Positions 35,236 to 44,530 of a stretch of 64,000 bases of DNA are shown here, in pieces. The notes under the pieces are model-generated. The model made no database searches and was not told the DNA's origin. It saw nothing but the letters and a program-made list of their open reading frames with translations. Origin of the DNA: Planctomycetota bacterium. GTDB taxonomy: Bacteria > Planctomycetota > UBA1135 > GCA-002686595. Numbering within the stretch: the stretch's first letter is position 1; each line of letters begins with the position of its first letter. The translations under genes and the position numbers were made by a program. The stretch is from the NCBI GenBank assembly GCA_016779205.1, contig JADHOC010000002.1:186001-250000 (forward strand), read 5' to 3'.

Positions 35236-35243
35236 ACCCAGCA

Positions 35244-35780
35244 ATGAAAGGCATCGTGTTCACCGAGTTCTTCGAGATGGTCGAGCAGCGCGGCGGCCTC
35301 GATGAGGTTGACGCTCTCGTCGAGGCGTGCGAGCTCTCCACAGGGGGCGCGTACACCACCGTCGGTACCTACGACTTCCGCGAGCTCGTGGCCCTCGTAT
35401 CGAAGCTCGGCGAGCGATCCGGGATCCCCGTCCCGGTCCTCATCCGCGCCTTTGGCGAGCACCTCTTCGGGAGGTTCCACGAGAAGTTCCCGGAGTTCTT
35501 CGAGGGCGTCCACGACGCCTCAACATTCCTCGCTGGCATCGAGGACACCATTCATACGGCGGTGCGCAAGCTCTATCCAGACGCCGAGCTGCCGTCGTTC
35601 GAGGTCAAGATGCTCGACTGCGGTGGCGTCGACCTGACGTACTCGTCGCCCCGACCCTTCGCCGACTTCGCCGAGGGGCTCATCGATGGCTGCCTCCAGC
35701 ACTTCGGTGAGACGCGGACGATCGAGCGCCTGGACGTCGAGGGCTCCGAGGGCAAGGCCTGCCGGTTCATCATCCGCTGA
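35244..35780 (+). CDS. H-NOX heme-based gas sensor protein
   Basis: 178 residues, a full stand-alone H-NOX. The start [15 protein letters not shown] is typical. The proximal heme ligand is H104 in [15 protein letters not shown] and the heme-propionate triad YxSxR is Y133, S135 and R137 in TYSSPRPF; both match the fold numbering at an offset of two. The position of the distal tyrosine that stabilises O2 in anaerobe H-NOX proteins (Tyr140 there) is F142 here, so NO (or CO) sensing is predicted. It ends 5 bp before the hybrid histidine kinase, the normal partner whose activity H-NOX proteins control when gas binds. Confidence 0.95.
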   Translation: MKGIVFTEFFEMVEQRGGLDEVDALVEACELSTGGAYTTVGTYDFRELVALVSKLGERSGIPVPVLIRAFGEHLFGRFHEKFPEFFEGVHDASTFLAGIEDTIHTAVRKLYPDAELPSFEVKMLDCGGVDLTYSSPRPFADFAEGLIDGCLQHFGETRTIERLDVEGSEGKACRFIIR

Positions 35781-35785
35781 CCTGG

Positions 35786-37126
35786 ATGGCGCCGAGCGAC
35801 GAAGTCTGGTCGACACGCCTCGGAAGAGAGAGGCGTGCACGACAGGAGGCAGAGAGCCTCCTGGAGTCCAAGGCGTCGGAGCTCTGGCTGGCCAACCAGT
35901 CGCTGGCCCGTGCACGGGACGAGCTGGAGGAGAAGGTCCTGCAGCGGACGGAGGCCCTCAAGGAGGCCGTCGCTGGCGCCGAGGAGGCCTCCCGTTCCAA
36001 GTCGGAGTTCCTGGCCAACATGAGCCACGAGCTCCGTACTCCCATGAACGGGGTCCTTGGGATGGCGACCCTCCTGAGGGAGACGCTGCTCGATAGCGAG
36101 CAGGGGGAGTGCGTCGGGGTCATCGAGGACTCCGCGCGCCTCCTGATGCAGATCATCAATGACATCCTCGATCTCTCGAAGATCGAGTCCGGTCAAATGG
36201 ACCTCGTGGTGACGCCGACGGACGTCGATGACCTGATCCGCCGCGTGGTCAGCCTGCTCGCGCCCCGCGCAGAGGAGCGCGGGATCAGCCTCCACTTCCG
36301 ATCGGACCAGCGTGCGAGGGGGCACTTCCTCGCGGACGGCCTTCGGATCCGACAGGTGGTGATGAACCTCGTCGGGAACGCCCTGAAGTTCACGTCCGAG
36401 GGGTCCACCACGATCTCACTCGGCGCCCGTGATGGTCGGATCCTGATCGAGGTGACGGACACCGGGGTGGGGATCCCGCCGGACCGCCTGGAGCAGATCT
36501 TCGATCGGTTCACCCAGGCAGATCAGTCCACGACCCGCCGCTTCGGAGGGTCCGGGCTCGGCCTCACGATCTGCCGGCTGCTGGTCGAGCAGATGGGGGG
36601 CTCGGTCCAGGCGGAGAGCACGGAGGGCCAGGGCTCGACCTTCGCCGTCGAGCTGCCCCTCAAGCGTGCGGAGGCGGAGCCCCGAGCGGAGGTCGAGGCG
36701 CCCACCCGGGCCCCGGAGGCCGAGCGCCGGACCCTCTCCGGGAGGGTGCTCCTCGCGGAGGACAACTCGACCAACGCCCGGATCGCCAGCAAGATGCTCG
36801 AGCGCTTCGGCCTCGAGGTGTCGGTGGTCGAGAACGGGCACAAGGCCGTGCGCCGGACCCTGGAGGGCACCTTTGACCTCGTCCTGATGGACTGGCACAT
36901 GCCCGAGTGCTCCGGCCTTCAGGCCACGCAGATCCTCAGGTCCTCGAACCAGCCGCTGCCCCCGATCATCGCGATGACGGCGAGCGCCATGCGAGGGGAC
37001 CGCCAGGCTTGCCTGGACGCTGGGATGGATGACTTCATCGCCAAGCCCGTGGGCGTCGACGAGCTCTACAGCGTCGTGAGCCGGTGGCTTGGCCAGGACG
37101 GCCTCCGCGTCCGTCCCGCGGGTTGA
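35786..37126 (+). CDS. Hybrid histidine kinase with receiver domain, H-NOX partner
   Basis: 446 residues, no membrane segment. An N-terminal coiled coil ([20 protein letters not shown] to [12 protein letters not shown]) is of the type carried by H-NOX-associated kinases and is the likely H-NOX contact. HisKA follows with H81 in [16 protein letters not shown], then HATPase_c: N box [16 protein letters not shown]1 DTGVGIPPD and G2 [10 protein letters not shown] receiver domain spans about 320-440 with D369 in [13 protein letters not shown] and K in FIAKPVG. No response regulator or HPt gene is adjacent, so the phosphate target must lie elsewhere. Confidence 0.94.
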   Translation: MAPSDEVWSTRLGRERRARQEAESLLESKASELWLANQSLARARDELEEKVLQRTEALKEAVAGAEEASRSKSEFLANMSHELRTPMNGVLGMATLLRETLLDSEQGECVGVIEDSARLLMQIINDILDLSKIESGQMDLVVTPTDVDDLIRRVVSLLAPRAEERGISLHFRSDQRARGHFLADGLRIRQVVMNLVGNALKFTSEGSTTISLGARDGRILIEVTDTGVGIPPDRLEQIFDRFTQADQSTTRRFGGSGLGLTICRLLVEQMGGSVQAESTEGQGSTFAVELPLKRAEAEPRAEVEAPTRAPEAERRTLSGRVLLAEDNSTNARIASKMLERFGLEVSVVENGHKAVRRTLEGTFDLVLMDWHMPECSGLQATQILRSSNQPLPPIIAMTASAMRGDRQACLDAGMDDFIAKPVGVDELYSVVSRWLGQDGLRVRPAG

Positions 37127-37215
37127 ACCCGGGCCGAGGCTGCTCGCTGATCCACGAGCAGTGATCGCGGTCGCTGCCTACCATGGGTGGGACCGGGCAC
37201 CGTCTACCCACTCGC

Positions 37216-38982
37216 ATGGACCACCCCCCCAGAAGCAACACCGAGGCGCGCCGAGGTTCAGAGCCCGCGCCGGAGGCCGCGGCCGGGAACGGCGGGCGCT
37301 TCCTGCTGGTCCTCGTGGGCGTCCTGCTCCTGCACCGGATCCCGCTCCTCCTGCAGCGGGGCGTGGACGTGGACGAGATGCAGCACCTCCACGGTGCCCA
37401 CAGCATCAGCCGGGGGCTGACGCCGCACGTCGACTACTTCGAGCACCACTCCTCGTGGTTCGCGTGGCTCCTCTCCGGTCCCCTCGAGCTGATCGGTCCC
37501 TCGTGGTCCGCCGTGATGGCCGCGCGGGGGTTGATGGCGGCCTGTGCCGCCGCCGGGTTGTGGCTCACCTACGCCCTCGCCCGCCGCTTCGGGGGAGGGA
37601 TGATCCCCGGGGTGGCCGTGGCGCTCCACGCGACGACGCTGCTCTTCGTGGACAAGTCCCTTGAGATCCGGCCCGATGTCCCCGCTGCCGCGCTCTGGAC
37701 CCTCGCTGTGCTGCTGACGGTGGATGGGCTGCGCGGGGGGCCTCGCAGGAGCTTCGCGGGCGCCGGGACGGCCCTGGGGTTCGGGCTGCTCTTCACCTTC
37801 AAGCTCGCCTTCGGAGCCATCGGGCTCGGCCTGGCGGTCCTCTACCGGCAGTTCCGTGGGGGGGGCCTCGGCGGTATCCGGAGGGGCGTCCCTGACCTGG
37901 TGACGCTCGTCGGGTGGAGCGCGCTGCCGCTGGCGCTCATGCTGCTCTCCCTGGCCCATCAGGAGCAGCTCGCGGCCTTCGTGGACGAGGTGATCGTGGG
38001 GCCGATGAACTGGCCCCGCGAGATGGACCCCCGGGAGTACCTCGGGGTGCTCCTGCTCGATAATCCGCTGCTGATCGGCGTCGGGTGCCTGGGGCTGATG
38101 GAGCTCACGGCCGCGGCGCGCGCCGACGATGACCGGGCTCCAGCGGCCGCGGTCGCGGTCCTCGCGAGCGCCTCCATCCTCGCGGGGTGGTTCACGATCC
38201 CGGTGCCCTGGCCGCAGTTCCTCATGCCCCTCTGGCCGCTCCTCGCCTGCGCCGCCGCGACGGCGCTCGCGAGCCTCGGCGCGGCCTTGGGGCGGGCCCT
38301 CCTCGTCCGCGGTGCGGTGGTCCTCGCGGTGGTGGGGGCGGCCTCTGTCTTGCTCCCCATCAGCCGCAGCGAGCTCCTCGAGCCGCTCGCCGTCGCCGCA
38401 GGCGCCGGGCTCCTCGGCCTCGGTGTGCAGCGCTCCGGGTCATGGGTCGCCGTCGCGCTGGCCGTCGTGGGGGCCCTCGCCGCGTCCGGCGCGATGCACC
38501 TCCTCCGCCCGGGCGAGGTCCTCGGCACGGCGTTCGTCGGGCTCGGTGTCCTGTGTCTCTTGGCCGCGGTCGTCCGGGCGTCAGGGGCCCAGGCCCGAAT
38601 GGCGGCTGGCGCCGCCGCGCTCTGCGCCTTCCCCCTCATCGAGCTCGGGCGGATGGCAGAGGAGCGACCGATCGACGACTTCCGGGCCCAGTTCGACTTC
38701 GTCAGCGCCGAGCTTGGACCCGACGACAGGGTCCTGACCGGTTGGACCGGCTGCGCCGTCTTCCAGCCCCACGCCTACCGGTACTTCTTCCTGCACCGCG
38801 GGATGCTCCGCGCCCTGGACGAGGAGGCGAAGGACGGTGCGGTCCTCATGGTGCTGGAGTCGGATCCGCCCGCAGCGGTGATCCGGGACGCGGGGGTCTC
38901 CGGTCTCGGCCCGGGGGTCCAGGCCTTCATCGACGCCCACTACGCCCCGAGCGGCGTCGGCGACATCTGGCTCGCGCGCTAG
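37216..38982 (+). CDS. GT-C-type membrane glycosyltransferase-like protein
   Basis: 588 residues from the ATG at 37216; the ATG at 37183 adds 11. About 12 hydrophobic segments follow a short cytoplasmic tail. The first periplasmic loop holds VDVDEMQHLHGAHSISRGLTPHVDYFEHHSSW; acidic residues in this loop (DVDE) are the usual catalytic feature of GT-C enzymes (PMT/ArnT type), which use polyprenyl-phosphate sugars. A soluble C-terminal part (about 480-588) follows. It is convergent with the flippase gene, with stops sharing CTAG at 38979-38982. It may transfer a sugar to lipid, protein or polysaccharide; the acceptor is unknown. Confidence 0.75.
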   Translation: MDHPPRSNTEARRGSEPAPEAAAGNGGRFLLVLVGVLLLHRIPLLLQRGVDVDEMQHLHGAHSISRGLTPHVDYFEHHSSWFAWLLSGPLELIGPSWSAVMAARGLMAACAAAGLWLTYALARRFGGGMIPGVAVALHATTLLFVDKSLEIRPDVPAAALWTLAVLLTVDGLRGGPRRSFAGAGTALGFGLLFTFKLAFGAIGLGLAVLYRQFRGGGLGGIRRGVPDLVTLVGWSALPLALMLLSLAHQEQLAAFVDEVIVGPMNWPREMDPREYLGVLLLDNPLLIGVGCLGLMELTAAARADDDRAPAAAVAVLASASILAGWFTIPVPWPQFLMPLWPLLACAAATALASLGAALGRALLVRGAVVLAVVGAASVLLPISRSELLEPLAVAAGAGLLGLGVQRSGSWVAVALAVVGALAASGAMHLLRPGEVLGTAFVGLGVLCLLAAVVRASGAQARMAAGAAALCAFPLIELGRMAEERPIDDFRAQFDFVSAELGPDDRVLTGWTGCAVFQPHAYRYFFLHRGMLRALDEEAKDGAVLMVLESDPPAAVIRDAGVSGLGPGVQAFIDAHYAPSGVGDIWLAR

Positions 38983-40544
38983 CGCGAGGGCCGGATCCGG
39001 GCGACGAGCCCCTGTCGCTCCCGCGAGGGCAGCGCGGCGAACAGGAGGGCGATCAGGGTCAGCGAGATCCCCGCCTTGGCGGCGAGCCCGCCGATCGCCC
39101 ACGCCTCGGTCGCCTGGTCGATGGAGGCGCCGGCCAGGGAGGCTCCCGCGACGAGGAGCGCCCCGGTCAGGACCGACGCGACGGAGAACGGGGGGATCCC
39201 GCGGAGGGCGGACATCCCGGCCGAGCTGAGGGCCAGCACGACGAAGGAGGCGGTGGTGGCGGCGGCGGCGCCGACGTACCCGTACTCCGGGATCCACCGG
39301 TAGTTCAGGGCCAGGTTCACCGCGAGGGCCAGGCCGTTGAGCACGGCCAGGGCGCGGACGGCGAAGACGCTCATGAGGGCGGCCTGGCTCAGGCCGTACA
39401 GGGCGAAGGCGACGTAGCCCATGGCCACCCAGGGGACCACCTCATTGGCGGCATGGTAGGAGTCCTGGCGTCCGATCAGCTGAATCGCCTCCCGGCCGAA
39501 GAGCGCGACCTGGGCGTAGAGGCCGCCGATGGACAGGGCCACGAGCGTCCCGATTCGGCGGACGTCCTCCTTGCTCGCCGCGTCGTTCTTCAGGGCGAAG
39601 ATGTTGGGCGACCAGATCCGCATGAACGACCCCATCACCGCGGCGTGGAACAGGAACGGGATCTGGTAGCCCAGGTTGTAGACGCCGAGCCACTCCCGCG
39701 CGACCGTCAGCGGCGCGCCGTCGGCGCCGACCCCGATCACATCGGTGGGGCCGAGGCGCTGGAGGAGCAGCTTGTCCGCCTGGTGGAGGCAGACCTGGAA
39801 GAGCCCAACGGGGACGAGGGGGATCGTGTAGAGCAGGAGCGGCTTGAAGGTCCGGCCCACCAGCTTGATGCCGTGGGCGCGCGCGATGTAGACCGCGAAG
39901 AAAGCGCCGCTCAGGATCTCTCCGATCAGGATGGCGTAGAGGAACCCGAGCACGCCCATCTTCGGACCGAAGAGGAAGTAGAGCTTGAGGACGGTCTCCA
40001 CCAGCATCTTGGCCAGGGAGATCATCACCACCGTCTTCGACCGCTTCTGCGCCTGGAGCGCCTCGACGCCGGTGCGCGAGATCAGCGAGAAGGGCAGGAT
40101 GAGCGCGCAGATCGACACGTAGTCCACCAGCGCCTCGTTCGGGGCCTGCCCCTTCACCGCGAACAGGAAGCCCGTGATGGGCTCCCGGAAGGTGAGCACG
40201 ACCATCGTCCCGAGCGTCGAGGTGACGATCAGCGCGATGGCTGTCCCCGAGATGACGCTGGAGCGGTCCTCGGGGTCCTCGTAGATGAAGTAGTGGCGGG
40301 ACAGCCCCGCCAGGAGGCTCGTCCCGATCAGCAGCGGGAAGAGCGCGAGGAAGAGGTCGGTCAGCGCGAGGAGGCCGTACTCCCCGGTGGGCAGCACGGA
40401 CGTGTACACGCCCACCAGCACGAGGCCCAGGAGCCGCTGGAAGATGGGCGTGATCGCGTAGATCGACGTGTGGCGCAGGAGGCCGCCGATCGAGTCGGTC
40501 CTCTCCCCTTTGGACCTGGGGCTGGAGGTGCTCTGACTCGGCAT
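38979..40544 (-). CDS. Polysaccharide flippase, Wzx-like (MOP superfamily)
   Basis: 521 residues with 12-14 transmembrane segments. The start (GGLLRHTSIYAITPIFQRLLGLVLVGVYTSVLPTGEYGLL) is typical of polysaccharide_synt/Wzx proteins, in which the first helix pair and the (P/T)xEYGLL segment recur. It would carry undecaprenyl-linked oligosaccharide across the inner membrane. It lies beside the GT-C-like gene and a few kb from wecB/wecC, which fits a capsule or exopolysaccharide locus. No Wzy or chain-length protein is in the window. Confidence 0.9.
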   Translation of the reverse strand: MPSQSTSSPRSKGERTDSIGGLLRHTSIYAITPIFQRLLGLVLVGVYTSVLPTGEYGLLALTDLFLALFPLLIGTSLLAGLSRHYFIYEDPEDRSSVISGTAIALIVTSTLGTMVVLTFREPITGFLFAVKGQAPNEALVDYVSICALILPFSLISRTGVEALQAQKRSKTVVMISLAKMLVETVLKLYFLFGPKMGVLGFLYAILIGEILSGAFFAVYIARAHGIKLVGRTFKPLLLYTIPLVPVGLFQVCLHQADKLLLQRLGPTDVIGVGADGAPLTVAREWLGVYNLGYQIPFLFHAAVMGSFMRIWSPNIFALKNDAASKEDVRRIGTLVALSIGGLYAQVALFGREAIQLIGRQDSYHAANEVVPWVAMGYVAFALYGLSQAALMSVFAVRALAVLNGLALAVNLALNYRWIPEYGYVGAAAATTASFVVLALSSAGMSALRGIPPFSVASVLTGALLVAGASLAGASIDQATEAWAIGGLAAKAGISLTLIALLFAALPSRERQGLVARIRPSR

Positions 40545-40961
40545 GGGGTGGAGGGGGAGGCCTGTCGCTGGGAGGGGGAGGCCTGCCGTTCGCGGATCAG
40601 GGAGCCCTGAACCGCTGGGAGGCGCACGAGGGGCCAGGTCGCGCAGCTCGCCTGCTCCCTACTTCGGCCGCGGGAGACCTTACCCAGCGGCCTTCCCGAG
40701 GTCTCCTTCCGACATTCGGGAGGCCCGGAGGCGCAGCTCCGCGGCGCGGTCCATGGCGCAATCAGGGACGGCCCCGCCCCTGGGTGACGTCCGTGGCCAT
40801 CGGGTCTTCCCTTGGTACACCGAACGGCCAAAACGAAGAATGTCGCAAAGATGCCGCTCGGGGGGGGTCGATCGAGGGTGAGCGTCCGCGACCTGGACAT
40901 TGGTCGGGTCCGAACGCGCCCCTGGCAGGAGCTGCCGGGGATTCACCTAGAGGGACAACAG
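40545..40961. other. Divergent intergenic region between flippase and beta-helix genes
   Basis: No gene is supported in 417 bases. It contains the tandem 15-bp repeats listed next and an 8-bp inverted repeat GGAGACCT (40673-40680) / AGGTCTCC (40699-40706). The bases just before 40962 lack a strong Shine-Dalgarno. Confidence 0.4.
40550..40585. repeat. Two 15-bp direct repeats upstream of the flippase gene
   Basis: GGAGGGGGAGGCCTG occurs exactly at 40550-40564 and 40571-40585, with 6 bp between, so one 21-bp period (two helical turns). It begins 6 bp upstream of the flippase start. It could be a protein-binding site or a chance duplication of a purine-rich stretch. Confidence 0.6.
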
Positions 40962-43121
40962 ATGATCAACTCGACCCAGAAACACTTCACGCGCATCGCG
41001 GGCTCGGCGGCCCTCGGGGCGATGACCACCATGGGCGCTGCCTTCGCGCAGAGCGGCGCCTACCTACCCAGTGACGACCTCGTGGTCGTCGAGATGGAGA
41101 GCCTCGCTGACGCGGCTGGTTGGAGCGGATCCAGCACCGTCGAGGGGTTCGCGGGGAAGGGCTACGTGGCCTGGACCGGCCCGGACATGTCCAAGAAGCC
41201 CGGTGAGGGCCTCGTGGGCTTCGAGACCAGCATCCAGAACGGCGGCAGCTACGAGCTCCGCCTCCGGAACCGCCACGACCACCCCGACGTGACCGACGCG
41301 AACGACGTGTGGGTCCGTATCGACGGAGGCGAGTGGACCAAGGTGTTCTCCTCCTTCCGCGGCGAGTGGACGTGGGACACCCGTCACCGCACGGCCGACG
41401 GCAAGGTCGGCCCGGTGGTCCTCGAGCTGGAGCCCGGCGTCCACAAGGTGGAGTTCTCCGGTCGAAGCGAGGGCTTCATGATCGACCGCGTGCACCTCTA
41501 CAAGCAGGGCGCCACCAACGCGCTCTCCATCCAGCGCGCTCCCTCCCAGCGCGTCGCGCCGGAGAAGCCGGCCGAGCCCGAGGCGGCGGCCGTGGAGGCC
41601 GCCGAGCAGAAAGCGGCCACGGCCCACGAGGACGCGGCGCCCATGTTCTCCGAGGACGGCGGCTTCGACGCGCCCACCGAGGCCCCGTCGAAGGCGACCC
41701 CGAAGAGCAACAGCAAGGGGGAGGGCGAGGCCCGCGGCGAGGCCGCGCCCAAGACCCTGCCCGTGCGCCAGCCGGGGCTGACGTTCAGCCCCCTCGCTGA
41801 CGCCGTGGTCGCGGACAAGGTCCGGACCCGCTTCAGCGGCGCCGATGACACCGCGGGTGCCACCAAGGGGCGCACGCGCGTGGACATCAACGACGCGCTG
41901 GACCGCTACAGCGAGGCGGCCCTGCGCCGCGGGCTGAGCCGCTTCGACATCGCCCTCGGCCTCGAGGGCACCTCGACCGGGCCCGAGACGAGCGCCTCGC
42001 AGGGGCCGTTCGTGGCCAAGAACTACCTGGAGAACACCGTCGACCAGAACAAGGGCCTCCGGATCCGCGCGCTGCGCATGAACCGCGAGCCGCGCACCCT
42101 CGAGAGCCGCGTGGGCGACATCGTCCACTGGCCGGGTGGTGACCACTGCATCGAAGACATCCTCTGCGTCGTGCCCCAGGGCTTCCTCCAGTGGGGGGCC
42201 AACCTGCACCGCGGGCCGAACCCGCTGCAGCTCCTCCAGCGCTCCCTCACCTGGGACAACGTGAGCGTTCGCCCTGACCCCGTCACGGGCGCGCCGCAGC
42301 TGAAGTGGGGCACCCGGGAGTTCAACGCCCCCGACCGCTTCTTCCTCGACTGCGACTTCACCGAGATCCCGCAGGAGCACGGCCTCTACGTCTCGAACGC
42401 CGCTGACACGACCCTCGACCGCTGCACCTTCCTGCGGGTCGGGAGCCAGGGTGCTCAGTTCGCCCACCGGGACAACGCGTACCAGCAGTACGACCCCGAC
42501 AACATGCCCTACGCGGAGTCTCCGACGCACGTCGTCCGGGACTGCCACTTCATCGACTGCGCTTACGGCGGCACCCGCCCGAGCTTCAACCTGACCTACT
42601 TTAGCCCGGGAACGTCCCGGCAGCCGGGCTCGATCCTGATCGAGGACAGCTCCTTCGTCTGCAACTGGCCGACGCAGCGCGCCGACGGGCACCGCAGCAC
42701 GGGCGCGCTCGTGGTCTGCCGCGGGCAGGGGACGGACCCGCTGGTCCCGTCCATCGGTCAGATGATGTCCAACGTCACGATCCGCAACTCGCTGTTCGAC
42801 TTCACCGACGGGGATCGCCAGCTGGTGTGCATCCGCTCGGTCGAGGAGCTGGTCATCGAGGAGTGCTGCTTCATCGCGCGTGGTGACCACAACCACCCCT
42901 GGGTTCAGATTGACCGGGACTACTCGGGCAACGACCTCGGTGGTACCAAGACCCAGCGCATCGTCCTGCGTGACAACGTCGCCGATGGCGTCCGCATCAA
43001 GCTGCGCCTGAACTCCAACACCTCCACCCAGGGCAGCGTCCACATCGACATCCACTGCCCCGGCGAAGAGGTGATCTACGACGGCACCAACGGCGAGCTC
43101 ATCAGCCGACGGACCCTCTGA
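40962..43121 (+). CDS. Secreted right-handed beta-helix protein with N-terminal carbohydrate-binding-like domain
   Basis: 719 residues from the ATG at 40962, with a signal peptide (IAGSAALGAMTTMGAAFAQ). Residues about 35-185 are a beta-sandwich with the CBM6/35-like pattern (VVEMESLADAAGW, GYVAWTGPDM, YELRLRNRHDH, RIDGGEWTKV, FMIDRVHLYK). A Pro/Ala/Glu/Lys linker covers about 190-290. From about 350 to the end short beta repeats with N/D ladders (FFLDCDFTEI, TTLDRCTFLRV, HVVRDCHFID, VTIRNSLFDF, LVIEECCFIA) mark a right-handed parallel beta-helix. Similar helices are found in polysaccharide lyases, epimerases and adhesins; I cannot assign catalysis. It lies next to flippase and wecBC genes, so it may bind or edit the surface polysaccharide. 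Confidence 0.8.
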   Translation: MINSTQKHFTRIAGSAALGAMTTMGAAFAQSGAYLPSDDLVVVEMESLADAAGWSGSSTVEGFAGKGYVAWTGPDMSKKPGEGLVGFETSIQNGGSYELRLRNRHDHPDVTDANDVWVRIDGGEWTKVFSSFRGEWTWDTRHRTADGKVGPVVLELEPGVHKVEFSGRSEGFMIDRVHLYKQGATNALSIQRAPSQRVAPEKPAEPEAAAVEAAEQKAATAHEDAAPMFSEDGGFDAPTEAPSKATPKSNSKGEGEARGEAAPKTLPVRQPGLTFSPLADAVVADKVRTRFSGADDTAGATKGRTRVDINDALDRYSEAALRRGLSRFDIALGLEGTSTGPETSASQGPFVAKNYLENTVDQNKGLRIRALRMNREPRTLESRVGDIVHWPGGDHCIEDILCVVPQGFLQWGANLHRGPNPLQLLQRSLTWDNVSVRPDPVTGAPQLKWGTREFNAPDRFFLDCDFTEIPQEHGLYVSNAADTTLDRCTFLRVGSQGAQFAHRDNAYQQYDPDNMPYAESPTHVVRDCHFIDCAYGGTRPSFNLTYFSPGTSRQPGSILIEDSSFVCNWPTQRADGHRSTGALVVCRGQGTDPLVPSIGQMMSNVTIRNSLFDFTDGDRQLVCIRSVEELVIEECCFIARGDHNHPWVQIDRDYSGNDLGGTKTQRIVLRDNVADGVRIKLRLNSNTSTQGSVHIDIHCPGEEVIYDGTNGELISRRTL

Positions 43122-43157
43122 TGGACGGCCCGCACCGCGGGCGCCATCCACAACGAA

Positions 43158-43190
43158 GCGGCGGGCAGCTCCCTGGGAGCTGCCCGCCGC
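43158..43190. terminator. 15-bp hairpin terminator between beta-helix gene and wecC
   Basis: Arms at 43158-43172 and 43176-43190 match perfectly around CTG, followed on the plus strand by GCGTTTGT. It lies between convergent stops (43121 and 43212). Confidence 0.8.
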
Positions 43191-43211
43191 GCGTTTGTGA
43201 TCAGGGACGCG

Positions 43212-44450
43212 TCAGATGATGCCTCGGGTGTCCACCACGACCTTGGTGTTCACCCGGCTGCGCTCGAGGTTGCGGAACTCGTCATGGTCCACCAGGACCA
43301 CCACCACGTTCGCCCGTTCCAGGGCGTCCCCGAGCCCGGTCAACTCGAAGCCGGTCCCGTTCACGGAGTCGGGGAGCGCGGAGATGTTCGGTTCGACGGC
43401 CAGCACCTCGCCGGCCCCGCGCCGGCTCAGCTCCTGGCAGATCTCGAGGGCGGGGCTCTCCCGGAGGTCGTCGATGTTGGCCTTGAAGGCCAGGCCCAGG
43501 CAGGCGATGACCGGTTGCTTGAGCTGGTTCGCTGCCTCGAGGACCTTCTCCACCACGAACACCGGCTTGCTGTCGTTCACCGTCCGAGCGGTGCGGATCA
43601 GGCGCGCCTTCTCCGGGTTCGAGCTGACGATGAACCAGGGGTCTACCGCGATGCAGTGCCCGCCGACGCCGGGGCCGGGGTTGAGGATGTTGACCCGCGG
43701 GTGGAGGTTGGCGAGCTTGATCAGCTCCCATACGTCGATGTGGCTGTCGTCGCAGATCAGCGAGAGCTCGTTGGCGAAGGCGATGTTGACGTCGCGGAAG
43801 GCGTTCTCGGTCAGCTTGGCCATCTCCGCGGTCCGGGCGGTCGTGAGGATGCACTCGCCCTTCACGAAGATCCGGTACAGGTCCCGCGCCCGCTCGGCGC
43901 AGCGAGGCGTGATGCCGCCGATGACGCGGTCATTGGCGACGAGCTCCTGGAGGATCTGGCCGGGGAGGACCCGTTCGGGGCAGTGGGCCACGGAGAGCTG
44001 TGCGTTCTCGCGGTGCTCGTGCGGGAGGCGGAGGTCGGGGCGCGCCTCCGCGATCCACTGGCACAGCTTCTCGGTGGCGCCGACCGGCGAGGTCGACTCG
44101 AGGATGATGAGGTTGCCCTCGGCCAGGACCGGAGCGATCGCGCGCGCGGCGCTCTGGATGTAGGAGAGATCGGGCTGGTGGTCGCCGGTGAACGGGGTCG
44201 GCACCGCCACGATGAAGACATCCGAGGGCTCAGGGGTGAGGCTGGCCCGGAGCGTCTCGGTCATCACCGCGCCGCGGACGATGATGTCCAGGTCCGGCTC
44301 CACGATGTGGATGTCCCCCTGGTTGATGGTGTCGACCGTCTTGCTCGAGACGTCAACGCCGCAGACCTTGATCCCTCGCGAGGCGATCACGGCGGCCGTG
44401 GGGAGGCCGATATAGCCCAAGCCGATGACGGAGACCTGTTGCGGTTGCAT
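43212..44450 (-). CDS. wecC: UDP-N-acetyl-D-mannosamine dehydrogenase
   Basis: 412 residues from the ATG at 44450. It oxidises UDP-ManNAc to UDP-ManNAcA in two NAD steps. The Rossmann start VSVIGLGYIGLPTA, the ESTSPVGATEK block, KLTENAFRDVNIAFANEL, the catalytic Cys in GPGVGGHCIAVDPWF and the end GLAFKANIDDLRESPA place it in the WecC subgroup. The gene 80 bp upstream, wecB, makes its substrate. No gene for the next steps (for example a ManNAcA transferase WecG) is nearby, but the adjacent GT4 gene could do the transfer. Confidence 0.95.
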   Translation of the reverse strand: MQPQQVSVIGLGYIGLPTAAVIASRGIKVCGVDVSSKTVDTINQGDIHIVEPDLDIIVRGAVMTETLRASLTPEPSDVFIVAVPTPFTGDHQPDLSYIQSAARAIAPVLAEGNLIILESTSPVGATEKLCQWIAEARPDLRLPHEHRENAQLSVAHCPERVLPGQILQELVANDRVIGGITPRCAERARDLYRIFVKGECILTTARTAEMAKLTENAFRDVNIAFANELSLICDDSHIDVWELIKLANLHPRVNILNPGPGVGGHCIAVDPWFIVSSNPEKARLIRTARTVNDSKPVFVVEKVLEAANQLKQPVIACLGLAFKANIDDLRESPALEICQELSRRGAGEVLAVEPNISALPDSVNGTGFELTGLGDALERANVVVVLVDHDEFRNLERSRVNTKVVVDTRGII

Positions 44451-44530
44451 GTCTCCATTGTCCCCCGGCGGGGCCGGGGGGGTCAAAGGATCCGGGGCGG
44501 GCTCTCGTCAGGAGACCGCCTGGCGTCTCA

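Larger units (their letters stand above)
34674..35243. other. Long divergent intergenic region between the protease and H-NOX genes
   Basis: No gene is supported in 570 bases. It holds two structured elements listed separately (34847-34890 and 35196-35217). A stretch near 35145-35200 looks a little like a tRNA D-arm but lacks a T-arm. Promoters for both genes must be here; the A/T-richer bases at 34738-34780 are the best candidate for the protease side. Confidence 0.45.
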
